A stretch of DNA of 64,000 bases from Apium graveolens. Taxonomy: Eukaryota; Streptophyta; Magnoliopsida; Apiales; Apiaceae. Below the pieces are notes generated by a model. That model was not told where the DNA came from. It saw nothing but the letters and a program-made list of their open reading frames with translations, and did not search any database. Position 1 is the stretch's first letter. Every line of letters starts with the position of its first letter. The DNA lies in assembly GCF_009905375.1 (NCBI RefSeq), contig NW_027417475.1:1-64000 (forward strand), written 5' to 3'. The translations under genes and the position numbers were made by a program. Below, in pieces: positions 40,288 to 50,463 of the stretch.

Positions 40288-43200
40288 GAATTCTTTTCAT
40301 ATCCCTATGGATTTATGAAATTGCATTTCGCGTCCATTCGGGGTCGTCCGGGAGTGAATCAGAGCTGAAACGAATGGAACTCGGTTGCCGAATAATCCTC
40401 GTAGGGGGTAGTACACGTGGTCTGGAGCAAAAATTGAGGGGCCCGTTTTTTTAATTTCTTTTCATAATTTGTCCCTATGGATTTATGAAATTGCATTCAC
40501 GTCTGTTCGGGGTCGTCCGGGAGTGAATCGGAGCTGAAACGAATGTAACTCGGTTTCCGAATAATCCTCGTAGGTGGGTAGTACACGAGGTCTGGAGAAA
40601 AAATTGAGGCGGCCCATTTTTTTGATTTCTTTTGATAATTTTCCCTATGGATTTATGAAATTGCATTCACGACCATTCGGGGTCGTCCGGGAGTGAATCG
40701 GAGCTGAAACGAATCGAAATCGATTTCTGAATAATCTTCGTATGGGGTAGTACATGAGGTCTGGAGCAAAAATTGAGGCGGCCCGTTTTTTTTTTATTTC
40801 TTTTCATAATTTGTCCGTTTGAATTTATGAAATTGCATTCACGACCATTCGGGGTCGTCCGGGAGTGAATCGGAGCTGAAACGAATCGAAATCAGTTTCC
40901 GAATAATCTTCGTAGGGAGTAGTACACGAGGTCTGGAGCAAAAATTGAGGCGGCCCGTTTTTCGATTTCTTTTCATAATTTATCCCTATGGATTTATGAA
41001 ATTGCATTCGCATCCAGTTGGGGTCATCCGGAAGTGAATTGGAGTTGAAATGAATGGAACTCGGTTTCGGAATAATCCTCATTAGGGGGTAGTACACGAG
41101 GTCTGGAGAAAAAATTGAGGCGACCCGTTTTTTCGATTTCTTTTCATAATTTGTCCCTATGGATTTATGAAATTGCATTCGCGTCCATTCGGGGTCCTCC
41201 GGGAGTGAATCGGAGCTGAAATGAATAGAACTCGGTTTCCGAATATTCCTCGTAGGGGTAGTACACGATGTCTGGAGCAAAAATTGAGGCGACCCATTTT
41301 TTCGATTTCTTTTCGTAATTTGTCCCTGTGGATTTATGAAATTGCATTCACGTCCATTCGGGGTGGTCCGGAAGTGAATCGGAGCTGAAACGAATGGAAC
41401 TAGGTTTCTGAATAATCCTCGTAGGGGTAGTACACGAGGTCTGGAGCAAAAATTGAGGCGGCCCGTTTTTTTTATTTCTTTTCGTAATTTGTCCCTGTGG
41501 ATTTATGAAATTGCATTCGCGTCCATTCGGGGTCGTCCGGAAGTGAATCGGAGCTGAAACGAATGGAACTCCTTTTCCGAATAATCCTCGTAGGGGGTAG
41601 TACACGAGGTCTGGGGCAAAAATTGAGGCGGCCCGTTTTTTCGATTTCTTTTCATAATTTGTCCCTATGGATTTATGAAATTGCATTCGCGTCCATTCGG
41701 GGTCCTCCGGGAGTGAATCGGAGCTGAAACGAATGGAACTCGGTTTCCGAATAATCCTCGTAGGGGGTAGTACACGATGTCTGGAGCAAAAATTGAGGCG
41801 GCCCATTTTTTCGATTTCTTTTCGTAATTTGTCCCTGTGGATTTATGAACTTGCATTCGCGTCCATTCGGGGTCATCTGGAAGTGAATCGGAGCTGAAAC
41901 GAATGGAACTCGATTTCTGAATAATCCTCGTAGGGGTAGTACACGAGGTCTGGAGCAAAAATTGAGGCGGCCCGTTTTTTCGATTTCTTTTCGTAATTTG
42001 TCCCTGTGGATTTATGAAATTACATTCACGTCCATTCAGGGTCGTCCGGAAGTGAATCGGAGCTGAAATGAATGGAACCCGTTTTTCGAATAATCCTCGT
42101 AGTGGGTGGTGGTACACGAGGTCTGGAGCAAAAATTGAGGCGGCATATTTTTTCGAATTCTTTTCATATCCCTATGGATTTAAGAAATTGCATTCGCGTC
42201 CATTCGGGGTCGTCCGGGAGTGAATCGGAGCTGAAAGGAATGGAACTCGATTTCTGAATAATCCTCGTCGGGGGTAGTACACGTGGTCTGGAGCAAAAAT
42301 TGAGGGGCCCGTTTTTTTAATTTCTTTTCATAATTTGTCCCTATGGATTTATGAAATTGCATTCACGTCTGTTCGGGGTCGTCCGGGAGTGAATCGGAGC
42401 TGAAACGAATGTAACTCGGTTTCTGAATAATCCTCGTAGGTGGGTAGTACACGAGGTCTGGAGAAAAAATTGAGGCGGCCCATTTTTTTGATTTCTTTTG
42501 ATAATTTGTCCCTATGAATTTATGAAATTGCATTCGCGACCATTCGGGGTCGTCCGGGAGTGAATCAGAGCTGAAACAAATCGAAATCGATTTCTGAATA
42601 ATCTTCGTATGGGGTAGTACATGAGGTCTGGAGCAAAAATTGAGGCGGCCCGTTTTTTTTTATTTCTTTTCATAATTTGTCCGTATGGATTTATGAAATT
42701 GCATTCGCGACCATTCGGGGTCGTCCGGGAGTGAATCGGAGCTGAAACGAATCGAAATCGGTTTCCGAATAATCTTCGTAGGGAGTAGTACACGAGGTCT
42801 GGACCAAAAATTGAGGCGGCCCGTTTTTCGATTTCTTTTCATAATTTATCCCTATGGATTTATGAAATTGCATTCGCATCCAGTTGGGGTCATCCGGAAG
42901 TGAATTGGAGCTGAAACGAATGGAACTCGGTTTCCGAATAATCCTCGTTAGGGGGTAGTACACGAGGTCTGGAGAAAAAATTGAGACGGCCCGTTTTTTC
43001 GATTTCTTTTCATAATTTGTCCCTATGGATTTATGAAATTGCATTCGCGTCCATTCGGGGTCCTCCGGGAGTGAATCGGAGCTGAAATGAATAGAACTCG
43101 GTTTCCGAATATTCCTCGTAGGGGTAGTACACGATGTCTGGAGCAAAAATTGAGGCGGCCCATTTTTTCGATTTCTTTTCGTAATTTGTCCCTGTGGATT

Positions 43201-43799
43201 TATGAAATTGCATTCGCGTCCATTCGGGGTCGTCCGGAAGTGAATCGGAGCTGAAACGAATGGAACTCGGTTTCTGAATAATCCTCGTAGGGGTAGTACA
43301 CGAGGTCTGGAGCAAAAATTGAGGCGGCCCGTTTTTTTGATTTCTTTTCGTAATTTGTCCCTGTGGATTTATGAAATTGCATTCGCGTCCATTCGGGGTT
43401 GTCCGGAAGTGAATCGGAGCTAAAACGAATGGAACTCATTTTCCGAATAATCCTCGTAGGGGGTAGTACACGAGGTCTGGAGCAAAAATTGAGGCGGCCC
43501 GTTTTTTCGATTTCCTTTCATAATTTGTCCCTATGGATTTATGAAATTGCATTCGCATCCAGTTGGGGTCGTCCGGAAGTGAATTGGAGCTGAAACGAAT
43601 GGAACTCGGTTTTCGAATAATCCTCGTAGGGGGTAGTACACGAGGTCTGGAGAAAAAATTGAGGCGGCCCGTTTTTTCGATTTCTTTTCATAATTTGTCC
43701 CTATGGATTTATGAAATTGCATTCGCGTCCATTCGAGGTCCTCCGGGAGTGAATCGGAGCTGAAACGAATGGAACTCGGTTTCCGAATAATCCTCGTAG

Positions 43800-43804
43800 G
43801 GGGT
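43800..43804. repeat. Target-site duplication, left (Tat element)
   Basis: The five bases ggggt precede the LTR start tgatagggat and match 54720-54724. Confidence 0.93.
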
Positions 43805-44363
43805 TGATAGGGATAAATAAATTATGATATTATAATTAAATACTACAAGGTATGGGCTGCTAGGCCCAATAAATAGATATATGATACTCAATCGAGAAAG
43901 GCTAAGCCTGATGGACCAGATCAGGCCTGATGGAATAAAGAAGGCCCAAAAGCCCTGATTATTAATTAATTTCGTAATTAATTAATAAGGGAGAAATCAG
44001 ATGTTGAAAAGAGTCCCGATAAGGATATAAATCCTTAGAGATTAGCCCCAAGGGGACCTAAAAGGATAAGGAATCAGCTTCCTACTTCCTAGGACTCCTA
44101 AGTCTATCCTAATTCAGAGGCTTATCCACCAAGTCTCCTATACCAAGTCCAATTCAAGGACTCCCACATCTATATAAGGGGCCTCACCCCACAAAATCAG
44201 AACTACGTTTTTTGGCTTGATCCTTTGCAATCAGCAAGGTACGTAGGCATCTTGTTAAGGCAGATTGAGTCACGAAACACAAGAGCAGTCAAATCGAGCC
44301 TTGGAGCTCACGTTCCTTAGTATTAAATACAGCAATTATATATAGTAGTTTTAATCCATAACA
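43805..44363 (+). repeat. 5' LTR of the Tat-type element (559 bp)
   Basis: It begins tgatagggataaat and ends ttaatccataaca. It contains a perfect 12-bp inverted repeat of ttattaattaat around ttcgta (43959-43988) and a TATA box at 44171. Confidence 0.97.
44171..44179 (+). promoter_or_regulatory. LTR TATA box
   Basis: The sequence tatataagg lies about 190 bp before the LTR end and 230 bp before the gag ATG. This is a canonical plant TATA box and places the transcript start at about 44200-44210. The 3' LTR has the same box at 54527-54535. Confidence 0.75.
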
Positions 44364-44365
44364 TT

Positions 44366-44381
44366 TGGCGCCATCTGTGGG
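44366..44381 (+). other. Primer binding site, TGGCGCC type
   Basis: The sequence tggcgccatctgtggg starts two bases after the 5' LTR. TGGCGCC-type sites are usual in Tat and Athila elements. I do not assign the tRNA. Confidence 0.75.
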
Positions 44382-44400
44382 AAGACACGGAACAACAACC

Positions 44401-44604
44401 ATGGCGAGAACACGGAGAACAACCAGCACTCTGGAGGAGGGAACACCATCAGGGACAACCCAGGTGATTTCATCAACCGTGGAGGTTCCTCCCCATTCAA
44501 CTTATGCATCTACTCAGGGGGAAGCCCAGACAGGGGCAACTCAACCTCAGCCACAAGGGACAACTCCCCCGACTATTCAAGGTACGAATCCTCAAGTTCA
44601 ATAA
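44401..44604 (+). CDS. gag: gag N-terminal segment, cut by an in-frame stop
   Basis: The first ATG after the primer binding site sits in a strong plant context (accATGG, A at -3 and G at +4). It opens 67 codons starting MARTRRTT, basic at first and then rich in Thr, Pro and Gln. TAA at 44602-44604 ends it. The following sequence continues in exactly the same frame as gag-pol up to 50106, so this is most simply the natural gag N-terminus truncated by one nonsense change. The flanking bases do not resemble a known readthrough signal. A separate leader ORF, as known from some Tat-lineage elements, is less likely because frame and composition continue without a break. Confidence 0.7.
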   Translation: MARTRRTTSTLEEGTPSGTTQVISSTVEVPPHSTYASTQGEAQTGATQPQPQGTTPPTIQGTNPQVQ

Positions 44605-44679
44605 GTACATATACCTGTGAATTCTCGACCCGTCGGGTATGAATTTTCAACTATTGTTACCACTAACCCCCCTTATGGG

Positions 44680-47600
44680 ATGCCCCTTTACCCCGAGGTT
44701 GGAGGAAGCGGATATGCTGGGCGAAACATAGCACGAGGGCAGTCGCCCCCTTATATACGAGGTTTGGATCCTATCCCTGAGGATCGGGAATTTTCTGGTC
44801 CTTACACTGAGAGAGACTCCGAATCTTCGGACGATGAAGTGGCCCCAAGAAGGAGGCGTCCTGGAAAAGAGCCGATGGCCGATGGAAGGCAACGCCCCCA
44901 AAGCACCCCAGGGGCGAATCCCCAAGAAGTGCAGGAAAGGATCAGGGCTCATGAGGCTGAAATCCAAAGGCTGAGGCGTGATTTGGAAGCTCACCAGGCC
45001 ACCAAAAGCCAGATGCCTCCTAGGGGGAGAAACCCTCCTCCTATCATAGACCTGGATGGTCCGGTACGAAGAAGGGCTGCTGTCCCAAGAACTGATCCAA
45101 GCAATCTTCTTCCCCTTGGAGATCCTGATGATCCAACTCCACCCTTCATAGAAGAGATAATGAATGCCCATATCTCGAGAAAATTTAAGATGCCCACTAT
45201 CAAAGCCTATGATGGCACGGGAGACCCCGCTAATCATGTTAGGACATTCTCTAATGCACTGCTGCTGCAACCCGTGAATGATGCTATAAAATGTCGGGCC
45301 TTCCCTCAAACCCTGTCGGGTATGGCTCAAAGATGGTACAGTCGCCTACCCCCAAATTCTATTGGATCATTCAGAGAATTAAGTCAGGCTTTTATTAAGC
45401 AATTCATCAGTGGAAGAGTCCATGAGAAAAGTTCAGCATCTCTTATGAGTCTTGTGCAGGGAGCTAGAGAATCCTTAAGAGATTACCTAAATCGTTTTAC
45501 AAAGGAGGCTTTAAAAGTCCCAGACCTTGATGATAAAGTAGCCATGATAGCACTGCAACAAGGAACTAGGGATGAGTTTTTCAAGATGTCTTTGGCTAAA
45601 CGACCCCCTGAGAGCATGTTGCAGCTCCAAGAGAGGGCAGGGAAGTATATCAAGGTTGAAGAAAGTATGAGGAAGACCGTAGTAAGTAATGAGCCCACTG
45701 GAGGCAAGAAACGAAAAACTGATTTGGAGTATATCGCTAAGGATAAATATCCTAGAACTGAACAAAACCCTGATTCAACCCCCAAGAAGGGAGGACCTGG
45801 GCAAAAGTTCACTGAATACGCTAAGCTGAATGCTCCCAGAAGTCAGATTTTGATGGAGATTGAGAAAGACAGAGATATTCGCTGGCCTAAGCCCTTGAAG
45901 GCTGATCCCGCCAAGCTAGATAAGGGCAAGTATTGCAGGTTTCACAAAGATGTTGGCCATGACACCGATGAGTGTAGGCAGCTGAAAGATGAAATTGAGT
46001 TTTTGATTCGAAAAGGAAGATTGAACAAGTATACTGGAGATGGAGGAGACAGAAATAATAATGGAAGGAAGAACTTTGAAGATCGTAGGAGGGACCAAGA
46101 TGATCAGGGGCGGAATCCCCAACCTAGAGGACCAGTTATAAACACCATTTATGGAGGGCCGAGACCTCGAGGGCCTGTGATAAACACGATCTTTGGAGGT
46201 CCAACTGCTGCTGGATTGTCAAAAAATTCCAGAAAGGCATATACTAGAGAGGTTATGCATATTGTTGGAGAAGCCCCGAAGAGGGCCAGGACAGAAGTAA
46301 CATTGGCTTTTGATGATTCCGACCTAGAGGGTGTGAAGTTTCCCCATGACGACCCGCTGGTCATAACGCCGATAATAGGAAATAGCCCGGTTAAGAGGGT
46401 CCTTGTGGATAATGGTGCTTCTGTGGATATCTTGCTCCATGACACCTTTCTAAGGATGGGGTATAACGACTCCCAGTTGACACCAACCGACATGCCGATA
46501 TATGGATTTGCTGGAGTAGAATGTCCTGTGGAAGGGATAATTAAATTGCCAACCACCATAGGTACGGAGCCAAGGCAAGCAACGCAGATGCTGGATTTTG
46601 TGGTGGTAAAGGCTAGTTCAACTTATAATGCTATCATGGGGAGAACAGGGATACATGCCTTCAAGGCAGTCCCCTCTTCCTACCATTCAGTCATGAAGTT
46701 TCCCACCCGAAACGGGATTGGAGAAGAGAGGGGAGATCAAAAAATGGCTAGAAGCTGTTATGTGGCCTCTTTGAGGGCAGATGGAGTCGGGGGGCAGGTT
46801 CTTCCTATTGAAGATATGGATGTTCGAGAAAATGATGAGAATAGAGGAAGGCCAGCAGAAGAATTGATTTCGGTTCCTTTAGATCCCAAGAATCCTGAGA
46901 GGATGACTTTCATTGGAGCTACATTAGAGGAGCCCCTTAGAGGGAAGTTAGTGAAATTTTTGCAAGAAAATAGTGATGTGTTTGCATGGTCAGCAGCTGA
47001 TATGCCAGGCATAGACCCGGAGTTAATTACCCACAAGTTAAACGTGGATCCAAGCCGGAAGACAGTAAAACAAAAGAAAAGAAATTTTGCCCCGGAAAGA
47101 CAACAGGCTATAAAGCAGGAAGTGGAAAAGCTCTTAGAAGCTGGTTTCATTGAGGAGATTCAATTTCCGGAGTGGTTAGCAAACCCTGTAATGGTGAAGA
47201 AGGCTAATGGAAAGTGGAGGATGTGTATAGACTTCACCGATCTGAATGATGCATGCCCCAAAGACTGTTTTCCGCTGCCTAGAATTGATACTTTGATTGA
47301 TGCCACCGCTGGACATGATATGCTGAGTTTCATGGATGGGTTTAGCGGATACAACCAGATCAAAATGCATAAGGATGACATTCCAAAGGTATCATTTATC
47401 ACTGACTTTGGTGTTTATTGTTATCTTGTTATGGCATTTGGTCTCAAGAATGCAGGAGCCACCTATCAAAGGTTGGTGAATAGAAGTTTTAAGGATCTTA
47501 TTGGTAAGACTATGGAAGTCTATGTTGATGACATGTTAGTCAAGAGTCTAGTAAAGACTGATCATATAGCCCATTTAAGGGAAGCTTTTGAGGTCCTGAG

Positions 47601-50106
47601 GTACCACAAGATGATGTTGAATCCGACGAAGTGTGCTTTCGGAGTAGGATCTGGAAAATTCTTGGGATTGATGGTCTCGAAGAGGGGAATCGAGGCAAAC
47701 CCCGATAAAATAAAGGCAATCCTGGACATGGAACCCCCAAATACTGTCAAGGATGTTCAGAAACTCACAGGAAGGGTTGCTGCGCTAGGACGATTCATCT
47801 CCAAGTCAGGAGACAAGTGCTTGTCATTCTTCAAGTCATTAAAGAACATTAAAGACTTTGTATGGAGTGAGGAAAATCAGAAGGCATTTGAAGAGTTAAG
47901 GAAGTATATGGGCCAGGCCCCGTTGTTGGCTAAGCCAGTTCTGGGTGAAGTTTTATTCTTGTACTTGGCTGTTTCAGAAAGCGCCTTGAGCGCGGTGTTG
48001 GTTAAGGAGGAACTGAAAGTCCAGAAACCCGTATACTATGTCAGCAAAATTTTGCATGGTGCTGAGTTGAATTATTCAGCCATTGAGAAATTCGCTCTAG
48101 CCTTGGTAATGGCTTCAAGAAAGCTGCGTCCTTATTTTCAAGCTCACCAAATTGAAGTACTAACAAATCAGCCACTGAGAAATATCATTCACAGTCCCAA
48201 GGCAAGTGGGAGACTGATTAAGTGGGCAATAGAGTTGGGAGAGTTCGATCTCAAGTATAAGCCACGTACGGCCATAAAAGCCCAGGCACTAGCTGACTTC
48301 GTGGTGGAATGTACCATACCCAACCAAGAAGTCGGGGGGCAGGAAGATACCATACCTCAAGACAAGGGAGTCGACAATGGGGACAAGGAGAAAGAATATT
48401 GGGTTCTCTATTTTGATGGAGCATCAAAAACAAATTCCAGTGGAGCAGGGTTGGTTTTGCAAAGCCCTGATGGATTCTTAATTGAGTATGCCATGAAGCT
48501 AGACTTCCCAACCACAAACAATGAGGCAGAGTATGAAGCCCTGATTGCTGGCCTTGGTCTAGCTGGGACACTTAGAGTCAAAAACTTAAAGGTCCGTGGA
48601 GACTCGAAGTTGATCATATCCCAGGTAAAGGGAGAATTTGAAGCAAGGGATGATACGATGGCTAAGTATGTTCGCCTAGTAAGGGCTGTGATGACCCAAT
48701 TTAATGAATGCCATGTTGAACACATTCCAAGGGAAGAAAATGCTAAAGCAGATGCACTATCAAAGTTTGCTTCATCTGAGATTGAAGAAAGTTCAGGAAG
48801 TGTGTACTTCCGTGTTTTGAAGACACGAAGCATAGATGTTAAGCTTGTGGCTCCCGTAGGCTTGGGGACGTCATGGATTGATCCCATCAAGGCTCACATT
48901 CAGATCGGTTGGTTGCCAAGCGATGCAATTGAGGCACGGAAGTTAACTGTTCGAGCACTAAGGTACTCTTTGATAGATGGGATTCTATATAAAAGATCTT
49001 TCGTGGTTCCTTACTTGAGGTGTCTCAGGCCCGATGAGGCACGCTTAGCTCTTGAAGAAGTGCATAAAGGTATTTGTGGACAACACTTGGGGGGCAGGGC
49101 CTTGGCTCATAAGATAACTCGTTTAGGCTTCTATTGGCCAGAAATGATGGCTGATGCCAAAGAATATGTGAAGAAGTGTGATCGCTGTCAAAAGCATGCA
49201 CCAGTTGTTAGACAACCCCCCGAGATGCTGACCTCTATCAACTCGCCTATTCCCTTTGCCATGTGGGGAATGGATATTCTAGGGCCCTTTCCTATGGCCA
49301 CGGCACAAAGGAAATTTCTGATTGTAGCCATTGATTATTTCACCAAGTGGATCGAAGCCAAACCCTTGGCCAAAATCACAACTAAGCAGGTTGCACAATT
49401 CCTGTGGGAAAACATTATGTGCCGATATGGAATTCCCCGTATCCTCGTCACTGACAATGGAACACAATTCAACAATGAGGAATTCAAGAAGTATTGTGAA
49501 GAAAATGAAATTGAGTTACGATTCACCTCTGTGGCTCACCCGCAAGCCAATGGGCAAGCGGAGGTAGCAAATCGAATAATTCTGGATGGATTAAAGAAAA
49601 GGATCGAGAAGTCAAGAAATAATTGGGTGGATGAGATACTTCCCATATTATGGGCCTATAGGACTACCTGTAGAGTTACGACAGGAGCAACTCCCTTCAT
49701 GTTGGCGTATGGGGCAGAAGCAGTAGTTCCCGTGGAGATATCGCATTCCTCTCCAAGGATTCAGACTTTCAATGCTGTAGAAAATGAGGAAGGGCAGAGG
49801 TTAGCCCTGGATCTAATTGACGAGGTGCGAGATGAGGCACATGCAAAGATAGTAGAATATCAGAAAAAGGCTTCATTCTATTACAACCTAAGGGTTAAAG
49901 AGAGATTTTTTAAACAAGGAGATCTAGTCTTGAGAAAAATAGAGGCTTCTGGTGTTGGACAGAAAGGAAAGCTTGCCCCGAATTGGGAAGGGCCGTACAG
50001 AGTCAAGAGCGTTCAGGGTAGAGGAACCTACAAGCTGGAAACTATGGAGGGTTTTGAAGTCCCGAGGACCTGGCACGCACAAAACCTGAAGGTTTACTAT
50101 GTGTAA
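44680..50106 (+). CDS. gag-pol: Gag-Pol polyprotein, Tat/Retand lineage
   Basis: The frame is open from 44605; the first ATG after the upstream stop is 44680, giving about 1808 residues. Domains in order: a gag core (about 45160-45660, with YDGTGDP, MAQRWYSRLPP and LRDYLNRF); a zinc-knuckle-like CRFHKDVGHDTDEC (45934-45975); an aspartic protease with VDNGAS (Asp at 46408); an RT with FMDGFSGYNQI and YVDD (47521); a native RNase H whose usual acidic positions read AVSES and LTNQPL; and a second RNase H with Asp 48415, Glu 48529, Asp 48601 and Asp 48751. Integrase follows with HHCC (His 49063 to Cys 49186) and D,D-35-E (49273, 49453, 49561). No frameshift is visible. The codons upstream of 44680 probably belong to the protein, so the true start is likely 44401 if the TAA is recent. 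Confidence 0.95.
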   Translation: MPLYPEVGGSGYAGRNIARGQSPPYIRGLDPIPEDREFSGPYTERDSESSDDEVAPRRRRPGKEPMADGRQRPQSTPGANPQEVQERIRAHEAEIQRLRRDLEAHQATKSQMPPRGRNPPPIIDLDGPVRRRAAVPRTDPSNLLPLGDPDDPTPPFIEEIMNAHISRKFKMPTIKAYDGTGDPANHVRTFSNALLLQPVNDAIKCRAFPQTLSGMAQRWYSRLPPNSIGSFRELSQAFIKQFISGRVHEKSSASLMSLVQGARESLRDYLNRFTKEALKVPDLDDKVAMIALQQGTRDEFFKMSLAKRPPESMLQLQERAGKYIKVEESMRKTVVSNEPTGGKKRKTDLEYIAKDKYPRTEQNPDSTPKKGGPGQKFTEYAKLNAPRSQILMEIEKDRDIRWPKPLKADPAKLDKGKYCRFHKDVGHDTDECRQLKDEIEFLIRKGRLNKYTGDGGDRNNNGRKNFEDRRRDQDDQGRNPQPRGPVINTIYGGPRPRGPVINTIFGGPTAAGLSKNSRKAYTREVMHIVGEAPKRARTEVTLAFDDSDLEGVKFPHDDPLVITPIIGNSPVKRVLVDNGASVDILLHDTFLRMGYNDSQLTPTDMPIYGFAGVECPVEGIIKLPTTIGTEPRQATQMLDFVVVKASSTYNAIMGRTGIHAFKAVPSSYHSVMKFPTRNGIGEERGDQKMARSCYVASLRADGVGGQVLPIEDMDVRENDENRGRPAEELISVPLDPKNPERMTFIGATLEEPLRGKLVKFLQENSDVFAWSAADMPGIDPELITHKLNVDPSRKTVKQKKRNFAPERQQAIKQEVEKLLEAGFIEEIQFPEWLANPVMVKKANGKWRMCIDFTDLNDACPKDCFPLPRIDTLIDATAGHDMLSFMDGFSGYNQIKMHKDDIPKVSFITDFGVYCYLVMAFGLKNAGATYQRLVNRSFKDLIGKTMEVYVDDMLVKSLVKTDHIAHLREAFEVLRYHKMMLNPTKCAFGVGSGKFLGLMVSKRGIEANPDKIKAILDMEPPNTVKDVQKLTGRVAALGRFISKSGDKCLSFFKSLKNIKDFVWSEENQKAFEELRKYMGQAPLLAKPVLGEVLFLYLAVSESALSAVLVKEELKVQKPVYYVSKILHGAELNYSAIEKFALALVMASRKLRPYFQAHQIEVLTNQPLRNIIHSPKASGRLIKWAIELGEFDLKYKPRTAIKAQALADFVVECTIPNQEVGGQEDTIPQDKGVDNGDKEKEYWVLYFDGASKTNSSGAGLVLQSPDGFLIEYAMKLDFPTTNNEAEYEALIAGLGLAGTLRVKNLKVRGDSKLIISQVKGEFEARDDTMAKYVRLVRAVMTQFNECHVEHIPREENAKADALSKFASSEIEESSGSVYFRVLKTRSIDVKLVAPVGLGTSWIDPIKAHIQIGWLPSDAIEARKLTVRALRYSLIDGILYKRSFVVPYLRCLRPDEARLALEEVHKGICGQHLGGRALAHKITRLGFYWPEMMADAKEYVKKCDRCQKHAPVVRQPPEMLTSINSPIPFAMWGMDILGPFPMATAQRKFLIVAIDYFTKWIEAKPLAKITTKQVAQFLWENIMCRYGIPRILVTDNGTQFNNEEFKKYCEENEIELRFTSVAHPQANGQAEVANRIILDGLKKRIEKSRNNWVDEILPILWAYRTTCRVTTGATPFMLAYGAEAVVPVEISHSSPRIQTFNAVENEEGQRLALDLIDEVRDEAHAKIVEYQKKASFYYNLRVKERFFKQGDLVLRKIEASGVGQKGKLAPNWEGPYRVKSVQGRGTYKLETMEGFEVPRTWHAQNLKVYYV

Positions 50107-50463
50107 GATAGGAGAAGTACGATTCTCACTTGTCATTGACAAGTAGGTTTAAAAGCACCTTGAAGCTTTGCTTGCATAGGATTTTATATTCCAGTAGAAT
50201 TCACATTGTCTAGCTATTGTTGATTAGGGTCGAACCCATGCTATGTAAGGTTTTGGAAAACCAGACTTCATATTAAAGAGTTTGAAATTATTTCTATCTA
50301 AGGATGTTTAAGGTTCAAATGCATATTAAGATTGTAAAGATAAAACAGAAAAAGGCAAGAAAAGCAACATATAGAATACAAGCCCCGAAGGGTAATAAGT
50401 TCTGAATGCGATTAAGTCAATACATAGAAAGCCACAATGGGCCAAACAAGAAAAACAAAATAC
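50107..50463. other. Spacer between convergent gag-pol and antisense gene
   Basis: This 357-bp AT-rich interval separates the gag-pol stop from the antisense stop. It must hold the 3' end of the antisense transcript. I see no repeat or conserved motif in it. Confidence 0.6.

Larger units (their letters stand above)
33966..43804. repeat. Satellite array, block II
   Basis: This is the same roughly 170-bp satellite, same orientation, resuming at the right target duplication (cacga) of the Tekay insertion and running to the left target duplication (ggggt) of the Tat insertion. HOR spacing is very regular. The type-specific gaattc site recurs at 34857, 36893, 38929, 40288 and 42155, giving units of 2036, 2036, 1359 and 1867 bp (12, 12, 8 and 11 monomers). 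Confidence 0.97.

Noticed and set aside
44647..45330. 227-codon minus-strand frame opposite gag
   Set aside because: It is a shadow of the strongly supported gag frame on the plus strand, with no domain.
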